Notes: generated from the letters alone by a model not told the origin. Positions 32,020 through 40,462 are shown, numbered from the stretch's first letter. The stretch is DNA of 64,000 nt from Pelagibacterium halotolerans B2 (GCF_000230555.1 NC_016078.1:682001-746000); one strand, 5' to 3'. A program made the numbers and translations.

Positions 32020-32208
32020 ATGTCGTCTGTTATAGACCGTGCCGCTGATCTGCTGTTCCCTTATGAGGGACCGCAGACGCGTAACATCAAGTTTTTTTGC
32101 GTAGGCGAAGACAATGTCAATGCATTTGACCTTGCTGAGCAAATTGTTAGAGCAGAGTCGCAGATACGAGAAGGTTCTGCGGTTTTGATGGAAAAGATCG
32201 ACGACTAG
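32020..32208 (+). CDS. Small protein of the cargo unit (62 aa)
   Basis: MSSVIDRAADLLFPYEGPQT, with AAAGGGAGCG before the ATG. NIKFFCVGEDNVNAFDLAEQ follows. No family recognised. It precedes the ImmA/IrrE-like gene by 56 bases and is read from the same promoter. The DNA is AT-richer than the GTA genes on either side. Confidence 0.65.
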   Translation: MSSVIDRAADLLFPYEGPQTRNIKFFCVGEDNVNAFDLAEQIVRAESQIREGSAVLMEKIDD

Positions 32209-32264
32209 TTGACATTCCGCACCGAATTATGTGATCGGCGTTCTTCTGACGGGGGAACGCCGAT

Positions 32265-32867
32265 ATGCTTTTTAAAGACCTGTATGAAGAAGTAGTTGGC
32301 AAGGTGGATCGCCCGCCTGTCCCGTTCGATTTGCTCATGCATCTTATAAACACCCGGCACGCGGGGGTTGGCGAGATCAAAGTATGGTCGATCAAATATC
32401 CAATGCCAAACCGGCAGGCTCACTATAAGTTGGTTGGGACGGATCGCACTTCGGCTTATGAAGAAGAGTTTGATATTGCCGAAATTCGGTATTGCGAGGA
32501 GCTCAACGACCATCCACGGGAGCGGAGATTCGCGCTAACCAAGGAACTTATGCATGTGTTCGACACTGAGTCTGAGAAGGTGGACACACGCGAAAAATTC
32601 GTTGAATTTGTAAAAGAAGTCCAAAATCAACCATTGGCAAGCCAGCGCTCTGAGAGATTTAACTCGGAACTCGATACCAGATGGATGGCGGCCATAATAC
32701 TTTGCCCAAAGCCGCTGAGAGATATCTATCTCACAAGTTTTCGGTCGGGAGCGATTCAGCCCTACGAGATAGCTGAAGCGCTACGGGTGCCAGAATGGGT
32801 GATTCCGTTTGTTATGGATGACTATTACGATCAAGCGTTTGACCTAATGATGAGAAAGGGGCACTGA
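32265..32867 (+). CDS. ImmA/IrrE-like protein with a degenerate metal motif
   Basis: 200 residues. The segment ERRFALTKELMHVFDTESEK aligns in character with 'RFTLAHELGHxxL' of ImmA/IrrE metallopeptidases, but the HExxH motif is KELMH, so the first zinc His is missing while Glu and the second His remain. The C-terminal RSGAIQPYEIAEALRVPEWV resembles the family's substrate-domain helices. ImmA-type proteins usually act on an HTH repressor. AT-rich and flanked by its own promoter and terminator. Catalytic activity is doubtful. Confidence 0.6.
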   Translation: MLFKDLYEEVVGKVDRPPVPFDLLMHLINTRHAGVGEIKVWSIKYPMPNRQAHYKLVGTDRTSAYEEEFDIAEIRYCEELNDHPRERRFALTKELMHVFDTESEKVDTREKFVEFVKEVQNQPLASQRSERFNSELDTRWMAAIILCPKPLRDIYLTSFRSGAIQPYEIAEALRVPEWVIPFVMDDYYDQAFDLMMRKGH

Positions 32868-32880
32868 GCCCCGAATTGGA

Positions 32881-32905
32881 ACCCCGCTCCGGCGGGGTTT
32901 TTTAT
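32881..32905 (+). terminator. Rho-independent terminator of the cargo unit
   Basis: Stem ACCCCGC / GCGGGGT with loop TCCG, followed by TTTTTTATT. It follows the ImmA/IrrE-like stop by 14 bases. It would also end transcription from ORFg2 unless GTA transcripts are antiterminated. Confidence 0.85.
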
Positions 32906-33004
32906 TGGCCGGACTTATCCCCGCGTGACGCTGGTGGGGTAGAGTTCAGCCATGATGGAGATGCTGCGGCGATCTCCCAGATCTTCTGACAAAAGGATGA
33001 GACG

Positions 33005-34168
33005 ATGGCCGATTGGCTGGGGCGCCTTGTGGGCGGGCGATCGCGTGTGGGTGCTGAACAGAAATCGGCGCCGCAGACGTTGTTTCAGCTCGCGCCTCTG
33101 GGGATTGGCGGGAGTGGCAAGAAGGGGTTTGCGGCGCTGGCCAATGAGGGGTTCGCGAAAAACCCGATTGTCTATCGCTGCGTGCGCATGGTGGCGGAAA
33201 GCGCGGCAAGGGTGCCGCTCGAGGTGCGCGATGGGGACAAGGTTCTGACCGAGCACCCGCTGCTTGCGCTGCTCGGACGGCCCAATCCGCGCCAGGATGG
33301 CAAGGCGTTGCTCGAAAGCGTCTTTTCCTATCTCCAGCTTGCCGGCAACGCCTATATCGACGCGGCGATCGTCGAGGGGGAGGTCAAGGGGCTTTACGGG
33401 CTGCGGCCCGACCGCATGGCGGTGATCGCGGGCAGGGATGGATGGCCCATCGGCTATGCTTATACGGCGGGCGGGCGGACCCACAAGCTGATGCTCGACA
33501 ATGGGCCGGTGGGGCGGGTTTTGCACCTCACTCTGTTCGATCCGCTGGACGATCATTACGGCCAGGCACCCTTGCAGGCGGCACAGGGCAGTCTTGAAAC
33601 GCACAATGCGGCGACGGCCTGGAACCGGGCGCTGCTGGAGAACGCGGCGCGGCCTTCGGGGGCGTTGGTTTACAACGCGGCGGCGGGGAATTTGACCGAG
33701 GATCAGTACCAAAGGCTCAAATCCGAGCTTGAGGAGGGGTTTGCCGGGGCGATCAATGCCGGGCGGCCCATGGTGCTCGAGGGTGGGCTGGACTGGAAGG
33801 CGATGGCGCTCACTCCGGCGGAAATGGATTTTCTCGACGCCAAGAACGCGGCGGCGCGCGAAATCGCGCTGGCCTTCGGTGTGCCGCCCATGCTGCTGGG
33901 GATTCCGGGGGACAACACTTACGCAAACTACGCCGAGGCCAGCCGCGCGCTATGGCGGCAGACGGTCATTCCGCTGGTGCGGGCCGTGGTGGGCTCGCTG
34001 ACCCATTGGCTGTCGCCGGGGTTCGGCGGGGTGGAGCTTGTGCCCGATTTCGACGGGGTCGAAGCGCTGGCGGCTGATCGGGCGATGGACTGGGAACGGG
34101 TGGGGAATGCGACATTCCTCAGCGACGAGGAAAAGCGGGAGCTGCTGGGGTTCGGGAAGAGAGCTTAG
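33005..34168 (+). CDS. GTA portal protein (ORFg3, HK97 family)
   Basis: 387 residues. Typical portal text: VYRCVRMVAESAARVPLEV, HPLLALLGRPNPRQDGKALL, and FGVPPMLLGIPGDNTYANYA. It forms the dodecameric DNA channel at the capsid vertex. A run GGGGGCTTTTTTG follows the stop, then a repeat-filled gap. Confidence 0.95.
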   Translation: MADWLGRLVGGRSRVGAEQKSAPQTLFQLAPLGIGGSGKKGFAALANEGFAKNPIVYRCVRMVAESAARVPLEVRDGDKVLTEHPLLALLGRPNPRQDGKALLESVFSYLQLAGNAYIDAAIVEGEVKGLYGLRPDRMAVIAGRDGWPIGYAYTAGGRTHKLMLDNGPVGRVLHLTLFDPLDDHYGQAPLQAAQGSLETHNAATAWNRALLENAARPSGALVYNAAAGNLTEDQYQRLKSELEEGFAGAINAGRPMVLEGGLDWKAMALTPAEMDFLDAKNAAAREIALAFGVPPMLLGIPGDNTYANYAEASRALWRQTVIPLVRAVVGSLTHWLSPGFGGVELVPDFDGVEALAADRAMDWERVGNATFLSDEEKRELLGFGKRA

Positions 34169-34190
34169 GGGGCTTTTTTGTAAAGCACCG

Positions 34191-34430
34191 ACGCTCAAGG
34201 CCCCTCACCGCCCTGCCGGGCACCCTCTCCCCGGAGGGGCGAGGGTTTTGCGTGGGGCTGGCATTGGCGACGAACTGCGACGGTTGGAGTTTGGGCGAAG
34301 GCCCCCTCACCCGTCGCTTCGCGCCGACCTCTCCCCCCAAGGGAGAGGTCGTTCCCGGCGCCTGCGGTCTTCTTACCTCTCCCTTGGGGGAGAGGTCGGA
34401 TGGCGCGGCCAGACGGGTGAGGGGCCTTGA
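34191..34430. repeat. Palindromic repeat doublets in the portal-g3.5 gap
   Basis: Two kinds: CGCTCAAGGCCCCTCACC ... CTCTCCCCGGAGGGGCGAGG at 34191-34245, and an inverted pair of GGCCCCCTCACCCGTCGC + ACCTCTCCCCCCAAGGGAGA (34302-34349) against ACCTCTCCCTTGGGGGAGAG + ACGGGTGAGGGGCCTT (34376-34428). The same arms recur at 36840-36972, 40169-40462, 42429-42740 and 47684-47812. No gene is visible in the gap. Confidence 0.85.
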
Positions 34431-34448
34431 GAGCCAGAAAGGAAACAC

Positions 34449-34637
34449 ATGGACGCGATCGTTTCGACGGTGCTCGCCAAGGGGGATCTGGCGCATGTGG
34501 CGCTGTTTTTGTGGGCGGGCGGGGCGAGCGTGACGGTTTTCAAACTGCTCAAGGAGCTTTCGGCGGCCAATCGGCGGTTCAACACCTTCGTGACCGAAAT
34601 CGCCCACCTCAACAAACTGTTCAGGGACAAGGACTGA
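34449..34637 (+). CDS. GTA ORFg3.5-like small membrane-associated protein
   Basis: 62 residues, MDAIVSTVLAKGDLAHVALF, one hydrophobic helix (VALFLWAGGASVTVFKLLKE) and a helical tail. Its place between portal and protease matches the small ORFg3.5 of RcGTA. Its stop overlaps the next ATG (TGATG). Confidence 0.65.
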   Translation: MDAIVSTVLAKGDLAHVALFLWAGGASVTVFKLLKELSAANRRFNTFVTEIAHLNKLFRDKD

Positions 34638-34774
34638 TGGGGACGAAAAAGACGGCAAAGAGCAATCCGGGAGACGCCACGCAGGTGTTTCGGCAGTTCG
34701 CCTGGAACCTGGCGGGATCGCTGGCCAAACGGCCGGTAAAATCGGCAAGGGGCAAACCGGAGGCGGCCAGATGA
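34637..34774 (+). CDS. Small basic protein in the GTA cluster (45 aa)
   Basis: Lys/Arg/Ala-rich peptide MGTKKTAKSNPGDATQVFRQ ... AKRPVKSARGKPEAAR. Start overlaps the g3.5-like stop and its stop overlaps the protease start as ATGA, so it is translationally coupled on both sides. No known family. Confidence 0.55.
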   Translation: MGTKKTAKSNPGDATQVFRQFAWNLAGSLAKRPVKSARGKPEAAR

Positions 34775-35259
34775 GCGTTGCCATCGACGCCGATGGGCGG
34801 TTTTCGGGCTATGCCTCGGTGTTCGGGCGGCTCGACGGGGGCGGGGATATCGTGATGCCGGGCGCGTTCCGCGACACGCTGAAATCGCGCGGCGCAAGCC
34901 GGGTGCGGCTGTTGTTTCAGCACGATCCCAAAGAGCCCATTGGGCTGTGGGACGAGATCGCCGAGGACGGGTTCGGGTTGAAAGTTTCCGGGCGGCTGCT
35001 CGATGGCGTGCCGCGCGCGGCGAGCCTTAGGGCGCTGATCGCGCAGCGGGCCATCGACGGGCTTTCCATCGGGTTTCGGGCCGTGCGGGCCACCCGCGAG
35101 GGCAGGACGGGGACGCGGCGATTGTGGGCCGTGGACCTTTGGGAAATTTCCATCGTCACCTTTCCGATGATGGAAGCGGCACGGATTGGCACCGGGCCGG
35201 GCGGCAACGCCAAACTGGCCGCAACGCTTGGCGCGGCACAGAGACTGATGACGTCGTAG
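34771..35259 (+). CDS. GTA prohead protease (ORFg4, S78)
   Basis: 162 residues. IDADGRFSGYASVFGRLDGG opens the HK97-type protease fold. The catalytic His is in RLLFQHDPKEPIGLWDE and the Ser in AIDGLSIGFRAV. The C-terminal strand LWEISIVTFPMMEAARI is conserved. It processes the capsid protein encoded downstream. Confidence 0.93.
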   Translation: MSVAIDADGRFSGYASVFGRLDGGGDIVMPGAFRDTLKSRGASRVRLLFQHDPKEPIGLWDEIAEDGFGLKVSGRLLDGVPRAASLRALIAQRAIDGLSIGFRAVRATREGRTGTRRLWAVDLWEISIVTFPMMEAARIGTGPGGNAKLAATLGAAQRLMTS

Positions 35260-35280
35260 GGGGCGAGGCTCCCTCTCCCC

Positions 35281-35430
35281 CCTCGTCATTGTCGGGCTCG
35301 ACCCGACAATCCGCGACGCCGCCGCAATCGCTGAAGAGGTTTTGGAGGCGGACGGCGCGAGGGACACACGTCTTTCGGGCCATCTGGAAGCGTAGCGGGT
35401 CCCCGGGTCAAGCCCGAGGACGACGAGGAG
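35281..35430. repeat. 'CGTCATTGTCGGGCTCGACCCG' type repeat
   Basis: Outer arms CTCGTCATTGTCGGGCTCGA (35282 on) and GGGTCAAGCCCGAGGACGAC (35405 on) are inverted relative to each other, a common alphaproteobacterial intergenic element. It fills the 214-bp protease-capsid gap. Confidence 0.75.
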
Positions 35431-35473
35431 AGTGGTGGCACACCCCCGCTGACACACAAACAAGGGAAAACTG

Positions 35474-36700
35474 ATGACCAAATCTATCGAACCGCGCCTT
35501 GAAACCAAGGTCGCGGCGCTTCCGGCTGGGGATGTGGATGCCCTGTTCGCCGATTTCATGACCGCATTCGAGGAGTTCAAATCGACCAACGACCAGCGGC
35601 TGGGCGAACTGGAAAAACGTGGGTCCGCCGATACGCTGCTCGAAGGCAAGCTTGATCGGCTCAATGCAGTGCTCGACGGGTACAAATCGGCGCTCGACAA
35701 GGCGGCGGTGGACAAGGCCCGTCCGGCGCTCGACGGGGGCAGGGCGGTTGCCAGCGATGAATACAAGGACGCGTTTTCCGCCTATGTGAAGCGCGGCGAG
35801 GAAAAGGCGCTTTCGGTCGGCTCGAACCCCGATGGCGGCTATCTGGTGCCGGGGGAAACCGAAACAGAGATCACCAAACTACTGACTGCGATTTCGCCCA
35901 TGCGCTCGATCTGCGGCGTGCGGCAGGTCTCTTCTTCTGTCTATAAAAAGCCCATCACCGTGACCGGGCCGCAGGTGGGTTGGGTCGGCGAGACGGCGGC
36001 GCGCACCCAGACCAATTCCCAGGTGATCGACGAACTGACCTTCCCCACCACCGAACTCTACGCCATGCCGGCGGCGACCCAGGCGTTTTTGGACGATGCG
36101 GCGGTGGACGTGGGCCAGTGGATTGCCGAGGAGGTCAATGCCGCGTTCGCCGAGCAGGAAACGACGGCGTTTATCCTCGGCGATGGGGTGAACAAGCCTT
36201 CGGGCTTTCTCGACGCCGATACTGTCGATGAGGCGAGCTGGGCCTGGGAAAAGCTGGGGACCATATCGACGGGAGCCGATGGTGGGTTCGATGCTACCGA
36301 CCCGGCCGACGCTCTGGTCGACCTGGTCTATGCGCTCAAGGCCGGCTATCGCCAGAATGCGACATGGCTGATGAACCGGCGCACCCAAGGGGCTGTGCGG
36401 AAATTGAAGGATGCCGAGGGCAATTACCTCTGGCAGCCTGCCGCTTCGCCCGATGGCCGGGCGAGCCTTATGGGCTTTTCGCTGGTCGAGGCCGAGGACA
36501 TGCCCGATATCGGTGTGGACAGCCTTTCGGTGGCGTTCGGCGATTTCCGGCGCGGCTATCTGATCGTCGACCGGCAGGGCGTCAACATCCTGCGCGATCC
36601 GTATTCGGCCAAGCCCTATGTGCTGTTTTACACGACCAAGCGCGTCGGTGGCGGGATTTCCGATTTTGACGCGATCAAGCTGCTGAAATTCGGGGAATGA
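35474..36700 (+). CDS. GTA major capsid protein (ORFg5, HK97 fold)
   Basis: 408 residues. A coiled delta domain (about 1-105) ends before SNPDGGYLVPGETETEITKL. HK97-fold text follows: ISPMRSICGVRQVSSSVYKK, NQVIDELTFPTTELYA-like and FGDFRRGYLIVDRQGVNILR, ending KRVGGGISDFDAIKLLKFGE. It forms the GTA head shell. Confidence 0.96.
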   Translation: MTKSIEPRLETKVAALPAGDVDALFADFMTAFEEFKSTNDQRLGELEKRGSADTLLEGKLDRLNAVLDGYKSALDKAAVDKARPALDGGRAVASDEYKDAFSAYVKRGEEKALSVGSNPDGGYLVPGETETEITKLLTAISPMRSICGVRQVSSSVYKKPITVTGPQVGWVGETAARTQTNSQVIDELTFPTTELYAMPAATQAFLDDAAVDVGQWIAEEVNAAFAEQETTAFILGDGVNKPSGFLDADTVDEASWAWEKLGTISTGADGGFDATDPADALVDLVYALKAGYRQNATWLMNRRTQGAVRKLKDAEGNYLWQPAASPDGRASLMGFSLVEAEDMPDIGVDSLSVAFGDFRRGYLIVDRQGVNILRDPYSAKPYVLFYTTKRVGGGISDFDAIKLLKFGE

Positions 36701-36972
36701 ATGAGGGCGGGCTGCAAACGGCGTTGCCCTGCGTTTCCGGTGCTCACGTACTCTAAGTACGCTCCGCTCCGGTTCTCGGCCAACACCATTTTCGCCAGAT
36801 CCTGACCCATTCCGGGCAGCGGCTTTCGCCTGGACAGAAAAGGCCCCCTCACCCGACGCTGCGCGTCGACCTCTCCCCCTAAGGGAGAGGTGAAGCGCGG
36901 GGCCGGCGGCATTTCTTACCTCTCCCTTGGGGGAGAGGTCGGATGGCGCAGCCAGACGGGTGAGGGGGCCTT
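36701..36972. repeat. Repeat-filled gap after capsid
   Basis: 36701-36839 holds a segment with the palindrome GTACTCTAAGTAC and GCTCCGCTCCGG, a mosaic-type element. 36840-36972 holds an inverted doublet of GGCCCCCTCACCCGACGC and ACGGGTGAGGGGGCC arms with ACCTCTCCC / GGGAGAGGT cores. No gene seen in 36701-37010. Confidence 0.8.
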
Positions 36973-37010
36973 TAGGGCCTCTCCAAACCAACAAATCAAA
37001 GAGAACAGAA

Positions 37011-37589
37011 ATGACATCATCCCTTCTGGCGGGTCCCGCCCAGGAGCCGGTTTCGCTTGGCGCGATGAAGGCGCATTTGCGGGTCGAGGACGACGCCGAG
37101 GACGGGCTGATCGAGGCGTTGATCGTGGCGGCGCGGGTGCATGTCGAAGCGCTGACGGGCAAGGCGCTGCTGGCCCAGACCTGGCGGCTGGTGCTCGATG
37201 GCTGGCCGGAAGGCCGGGTGATCAAACTGCCGGTCTCGCCAATGATCGCGCTGAGCGAAATGCGGTGCTACGACGCCGGCGGCAACGAGCACCAGATCGA
37301 TCTCGAACAGGTTTTGCCCGATGGGCAGGCCAATCCGGCACGGATCATTTTGCCGGCGAGCGTGGCCGGTGTGCCGGTTCTGCGCGAGCGGATGGGGATC
37401 GAGATCGATTATGTGGCCGGGTTCGGGACCGAACCGGAAGAGGTGCCCGCCGATCTGATCCAGTCGCTGAAAACGCTTGCCGCCTATTGGTACGAAAACC
37501 GTGACGCGGTGCTGGTGAGCGGGCCGGGGGCTTCGGTGCCTGCCGGGTTCGAGCGGCTGATCGCCAGCCACAAGCGGGTGCGGCTGTGA
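37011..37589 (+). CDS. GTA head-tail adaptor (ORFg6, gp6-like)
   Basis: 192 residues starting MTSSLLAGPAQEPVSLGAMK. LRVEDDAEDGLIEALIVAAR and VEALTGKALLAQTWRLVLDG are the hallmark of gp6-like connectors. It binds under the portal. The stop overlaps the next GTG start. Confidence 0.92.
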   Translation: MTSSLLAGPAQEPVSLGAMKAHLRVEDDAEDGLIEALIVAARVHVEALTGKALLAQTWRLVLDGWPEGRVIKLPVSPMIALSEMRCYDAGGNEHQIDLEQVLPDGQANPARIILPASVAGVPVLRERMGIEIDYVAGFGTEPEEVPADLIQSLKTLAAYWYENRDAVLVSGPGASVPAGFERLIASHKRVRL

Positions 37590-37927
37590 GGGGCGCGGTG
37601 CCGCCGGTCGGCACGCTCAGGGACCGGGTGCAACTGCAGCGGCGCGACATGGCGCTGATGCCCGATGGCGGGCACGAAACGCTGTTTTTGCCCATCACGT
37701 CGGTGTGGGCGCGGGTGCGCTCGCGCTCCGCACGGATCATGCGCGAGGGCGATGGGCGGGCAGCGACCTCGACGCACGCTGTGGTGTTGCGGTTTCGCAA
37801 GGACCTCAAGCCCGGCGACCGGATCGTCTATCGCGGGCGGGCGCTTGAGATCGTTGAGGCCGAAGATCTGAACGGGCGGCGGGCCTATCTCTCCTGCCTG
37901 TGCGCCGAAACGGCGATGGTGGGCTAG
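37586..37927 (+). CDS. GTA head closure protein (ORFg7)
   Basis: 113 residues from GTG at 37586. PPVGTLRDRVQLQRRDMALM and FRKDLKPGDRIVYRGRALEI match the phage head-tail joining family PF05521. Overlaps g6 by 4 bases and abuts g8. Confidence 0.9.
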   Translation: MRGAVPPVGTLRDRVQLQRRDMALMPDGGHETLFLPITSVWARVRSRSARIMREGDGRAATSTHAVVLRFRKDLKPGDRIVYRGRALEIVEAEDLNGRRAYLSCLCAETAMVG

Positions 37928-38338
37928 ATGGACGCGCTTGAAGATATCCAGAACGCGCTGGTTTCCGCCTGGGCGATTGATGGGCCATTGGCGTTGCTGA
38001 TCGGAGAGGGTGCGATATTCGATGCGCCGCCCAAGGGACAACAGCCGCCCTACGTGACGATTTTGCGCCATGACGCGGTGCCGCGCGATGGCGACGAAAC
38101 GCCGGGCTTCGAGCATCGGCTGACCATCCATTGCTGGAGCCCGCAGCCATCGCGCGCGGCGGCAATCGGGATTGCCGACCGGATCGAGCGGGTGGCGGTG
38201 ATGGGGGCGCTGGCGCCCCAGGACCATATTTTGACCCACAGGCGGCATCTACGCACCGAAACGGCCATCGACCTCGCGACGGGCCGCGCGCGGGCAGCGG
38301 TGCAGTTGCGGCTTTTCTCCGAACCAAAGGACAATTGA
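37928..38338 (+). CDS. GTA tail terminator (ORFg8, DUF3168)
   Basis: 136 residues. MDALEDIQNALVSAWAIDGP at the start, and QPPYVTILRHDAVPRDGDET in the middle, both typical of DUF3168. It caps the tail tube at the neck. Directly downstream of g7 with no gap. Confidence 0.92.
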   Translation: MDALEDIQNALVSAWAIDGPLALLIGEGAIFDAPPKGQQPPYVTILRHDAVPRDGDETPGFEHRLTIHCWSPQPSRAAAIGIADRIERVAVMGALAPQDHILTHRRHLRTETAIDLATGRARAAVQLRLFSEPKDN

Positions 38339-38339
38339 G

Positions 38340-38753
38340 ATGACGGCCCAGAGCGGCAAGGACATGCTTTTGAAACTCGACCAGACCGGGTCGGGGAGTT
38401 TTCTGACGGTGGCGGGACTGCGCACCAAGCAGCTCGCCTTCAATGCCGCGAGCGTCGATACCACCGACGCCGAAAGCGCCGGGCGCTGGCGGGAATTGCT
38501 GCAAGGCGGCGGGATCAAGCGCGCCTCGGTGTCGGGGTCGGGGATTTTCAAGGACAAGAGTTCGGACGCCCAGGTGCGTGAGCTGTTTTTCGGCGGGACG
38601 ATCCGGAACTGGCAGTTGATCCTGCCCGATTTCGGAACGGTCGAGGGACCGTTTCAGATCGTGGCGCTGGAGTTTGCGGGCGATCACGCGGGCGAGGTGA
38701 CGTTCGAGCTGGCGCTGGAGAGCGCCGGGGAAATCGGGTTTACGGCGCTTTAG
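38340..38753 (+). CDS. GTA major tail tube protein (ORFg9)
   Basis: 137 residues. MTAQSGKDMLLKLDQTGSGS, NAASVDTTDAESAGRWREL and GSGIFKDKSSDAQVRELFF match the TP901-1-type tube family. It forms the tail hexamers. Its 3' end overlaps the antisense RHH gene by 14 bases. Confidence 0.94.
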   Translation: MTAQSGKDMLLKLDQTGSGSFLTVAGLRTKQLAFNAASVDTTDAESAGRWRELLQGGGIKRASVSGSGIFKDKSSDAQVRELFFGGTIRNWQLILPDFGTVEGPFQIVALEFAGDHAGEVTFELALESAGEIGFTAL

Positions 38754-38997
38754 TGCTGCGGCTGGCGCGTTCCATGATGGCGAAGATTTCGTCGGCATCG
38801 GGGTCGGGCGCGTCCGGGGTGGCGCGGAGTTGCGCTTCGATCTTCTGGAATTTTTCCAGCTCACGCTCGGCATAGGCATCAAGCGCCTTGGCGGCCAGGA
38901 AGGATTTGGACCGCTGGGTCAGATCGGCCAGCCGGTCGAGCTTGGCCCGGGTTTCACTGGGCAAACGCACGGTAAGCGTGGTCGAGGGCTTTGCCAT
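38740..38997 (-). CDS. Antisense ribbon-helix-helix (CopG/ParD-like) protein
   Basis: 85 residues from ATG at 38997. The RHH fold is visible as STTLTVRLPSETRAKLDRLA followed by LTQRSKSFLAAKALDAYAER and a helical tail. No toxin-like gene is adjacent on the minus strand. It lies between ORFg9 and ORFg10, which are contiguous in RcGTA. It could be an orphan antitoxin or a local regulator. Its own start region faces ORFg10, giving a divergent promoter space of about 78 bp. Confidence 0.7.
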   Translation of the reverse strand: MAKPSTTLTVRLPSETRAKLDRLADLTQRSKSFLAAKALDAYAERELEKFQKIEAQLRATPDAPDPDADEIFAIMERASRSTKAP

Positions 38998-39075
38998 TCT
39001 GGCGCGCTCCATTTGTACACATCACAACACAACCCAATCGCTCAAACGAGCGTAGCACATTCAGGGAGCCATGAA

Positions 39076-39390
39076 ATGGCCAATCCGCAACGCGGAGAAA
39101 TCGACGCCGAGATAGGCGGCGAGACGAAAACGCTTTGCCTGACGCTGGGCGCGCTGGCCGAACTGGAGGCGCGGCTGCAGGCCTCTGATCTCAATGGACT
39201 TGTCGAGCGCTTTGCGCAGGGGCGGGTTTCGGCCCGCGACCTGACGGCGATCCTGGGGGCCGGTCTGCGCGGGGCGGGCCATCCGATCACCGACGACGAC
39301 CTGGCGCGGCTTTCGATCGAGGGGGGATTGAAGGGCGCGGCGCAGATTTGCGTGCGGCTTTTGCACGCGACATTCGGGGAGGCCCAATGA
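39076..39390 (+). CDS. GTA ORFg10 (GTA_gp10) protein
   Basis: 104 residues from ATG at 39076 with GGGAG upstream. MANPQRGEIDAEIGGETKTL, LTLGALAELEARLQASDLNG and LEGGLKGAAQICV-like text match the g10/DUF2280-like tail family. Together with g10.1 it likely acts as the tail assembly chaperone. Confidence 0.88.
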   Translation: MANPQRGEIDAEIGGETKTLCLTLGALAELEARLQASDLNGLVERFAQGRVSARDLTAILGAGLRGAGHPITDDDLARLSIEGGLKGAAQICVRLLHATFGEAQ

Positions 39391-39584
39391 GCGGGTTTCC
39401 CTGGAGCAATGCCATGGCGTTCGGGCTGGGCGTTTTGCGGCTGTCCCCGGGGGCGTTCTGGGCGATGACGCCGCGCGAACTGGCGGCGGCGCATGACGGG
39501 GTGGCCGGACGCAAGGGGGCGGCGCTGGGGCGGAACGATCTCGAGGCGCTGATGGCGCGCCATCCTGACGGAGAGAGACAATGA
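39387..39584 (+). CDS. GTA ORFg10.1 (rcc01693-type tail assembly chaperone)
   Basis: 65 residues from ATG at 39387. FPWSNAMAFGLGVLRLSPGA and FWAMTPRELAAAHDG are the signature of the rcc01693 family. Overlaps g10 and g11 by 4 bases each. Confidence 0.9.
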   Translation: MSGFPWSNAMAFGLGVLRLSPGAFWAMTPRELAAAHDGVAGRKGAALGRNDLEALMARHPDGERQ

Positions 39585-40129
39585 GCGAGATATTTGGCGA
39601 GAGTTTCGATGCGGAAATGAGCGATGTCTCCGTCGAGCTCGAACGCATTCGCGATCTGGGAAACTCGGTGGGCGCCACGCTGACGCGCAGTTTGCGCGGG
39701 GCGATCATGGAGGGGCGGTCGCTGCGGAGCCTGCTTGCCGATATCGGGCGGGCCTTTGCCGATATTGCACTCAAAGCCGCACTCAAGCCGCTGGGCGATC
39801 TGGTTTCGGGGGGCATCGAGAGCCTGTTTGCCGGGTTCAATCCGGCACTGGCCAGCGTCAAGCCGTTCGCCAAGGGCGGGGTGTTGGCCAGCCCGACCTA
39901 TTTTCCCATGCAAGGGCAATGGGGATTGGCCGGGGAGGCGGGGCCGGAGGCGATATTGCCGCTGGCGCGTGGCGCGGATGGGCGGCTGGGGGTCGCTTCG
40001 GGCGGCGGGCAGGCGGTGACGGTCAATTTCAACGTCACGGCCAACGATGCGCGCAGCTTTGCGGCGGCGGAAGCCGAAATGAGCGCCATGCTGTTGCGCG
40101 CCGTGCGGCGCGGGACGCGGGGGAGTTAG
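39581..40129 (+). CDS. GTA tape measure protein (ORFg11)
   Basis: 182 residues, with DVSVELERIRDLGNSVGATL, SLRSLLADIGRAFADIALKA and the C-terminal FAKGGVLASPTYFPMQGQWG + LAGEAGPEAILPLARG. The short length fits the short GTA tail and differs strongly from the 620-residue prophage tape measure. Confidence 0.92.
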   Translation: MSEIFGESFDAEMSDVSVELERIRDLGNSVGATLTRSLRGAIMEGRSLRSLLADIGRAFADIALKAALKPLGDLVSGGIESLFAGFNPALASVKPFAKGGVLASPTYFPMQGQWGLAGEAGPEAILPLARGADGRLGVASGGGQAVTVNFNVTANDARSFAAAEAEMSAMLLRAVRRGTRGS

Positions 40130-40150
40130 GTGTTCAGGCTTTGTCTGACG

Positions 40151-40462
40151 CATTGGCTTGGCCAATGCGGCCCCTCACCCCAACCCTCTCCCCAAAGGGG
40201 CGAGGGAGTTGCGCTGCGGCTAATTCCAGTGGTGAGCAGGTCGAGACATACGAGAGGGCCCCCTTCACCCGTCGCTTCGCGCCATCGCCATTCGAGCACA
40301 GCTCTCATGGCCTTCTCGCCTCCAATCGTGCCACTGGCACGATTGGCAAGACGGCTCGAAGTCTCCCCCCAAGGGAGAGGTAAGAATACCGCAAGCGGCG
40401 GGGAACCCCTCTCCCTTGGGGGAGAGGTCGGCTGGCGCAGCCAGACGGGTGAGGGGGCCTTT
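40151..40462. repeat. Hairpin and palindromic repeat doublets after tape measure
   Basis: CATTGGC-TTG-GCCAATG hairpin at 40151-40167, then CCCCTCACCCCAACCCTCTC at 40170 and an inverted doublet of CCCCTTCACCCGTCGCTTCG (from about 40260) against CAGACGGGTGAGGGGGCCTT (to 40461). No gene seen in 40130-40492. Confidence 0.82.

Noticed and set aside
35879..37225. 448-codon minus-strand frame over the GTA capsid and adaptor
   Set aside because: Runs through palindromic repeats and two coding genes in antisense; no ribosome site or domain.
38740..39075. Toxin-antitoxin pair with the RHH protein
   Set aside because: No toxin-sized frame with a plausible fold lies next to it on the minus strand.
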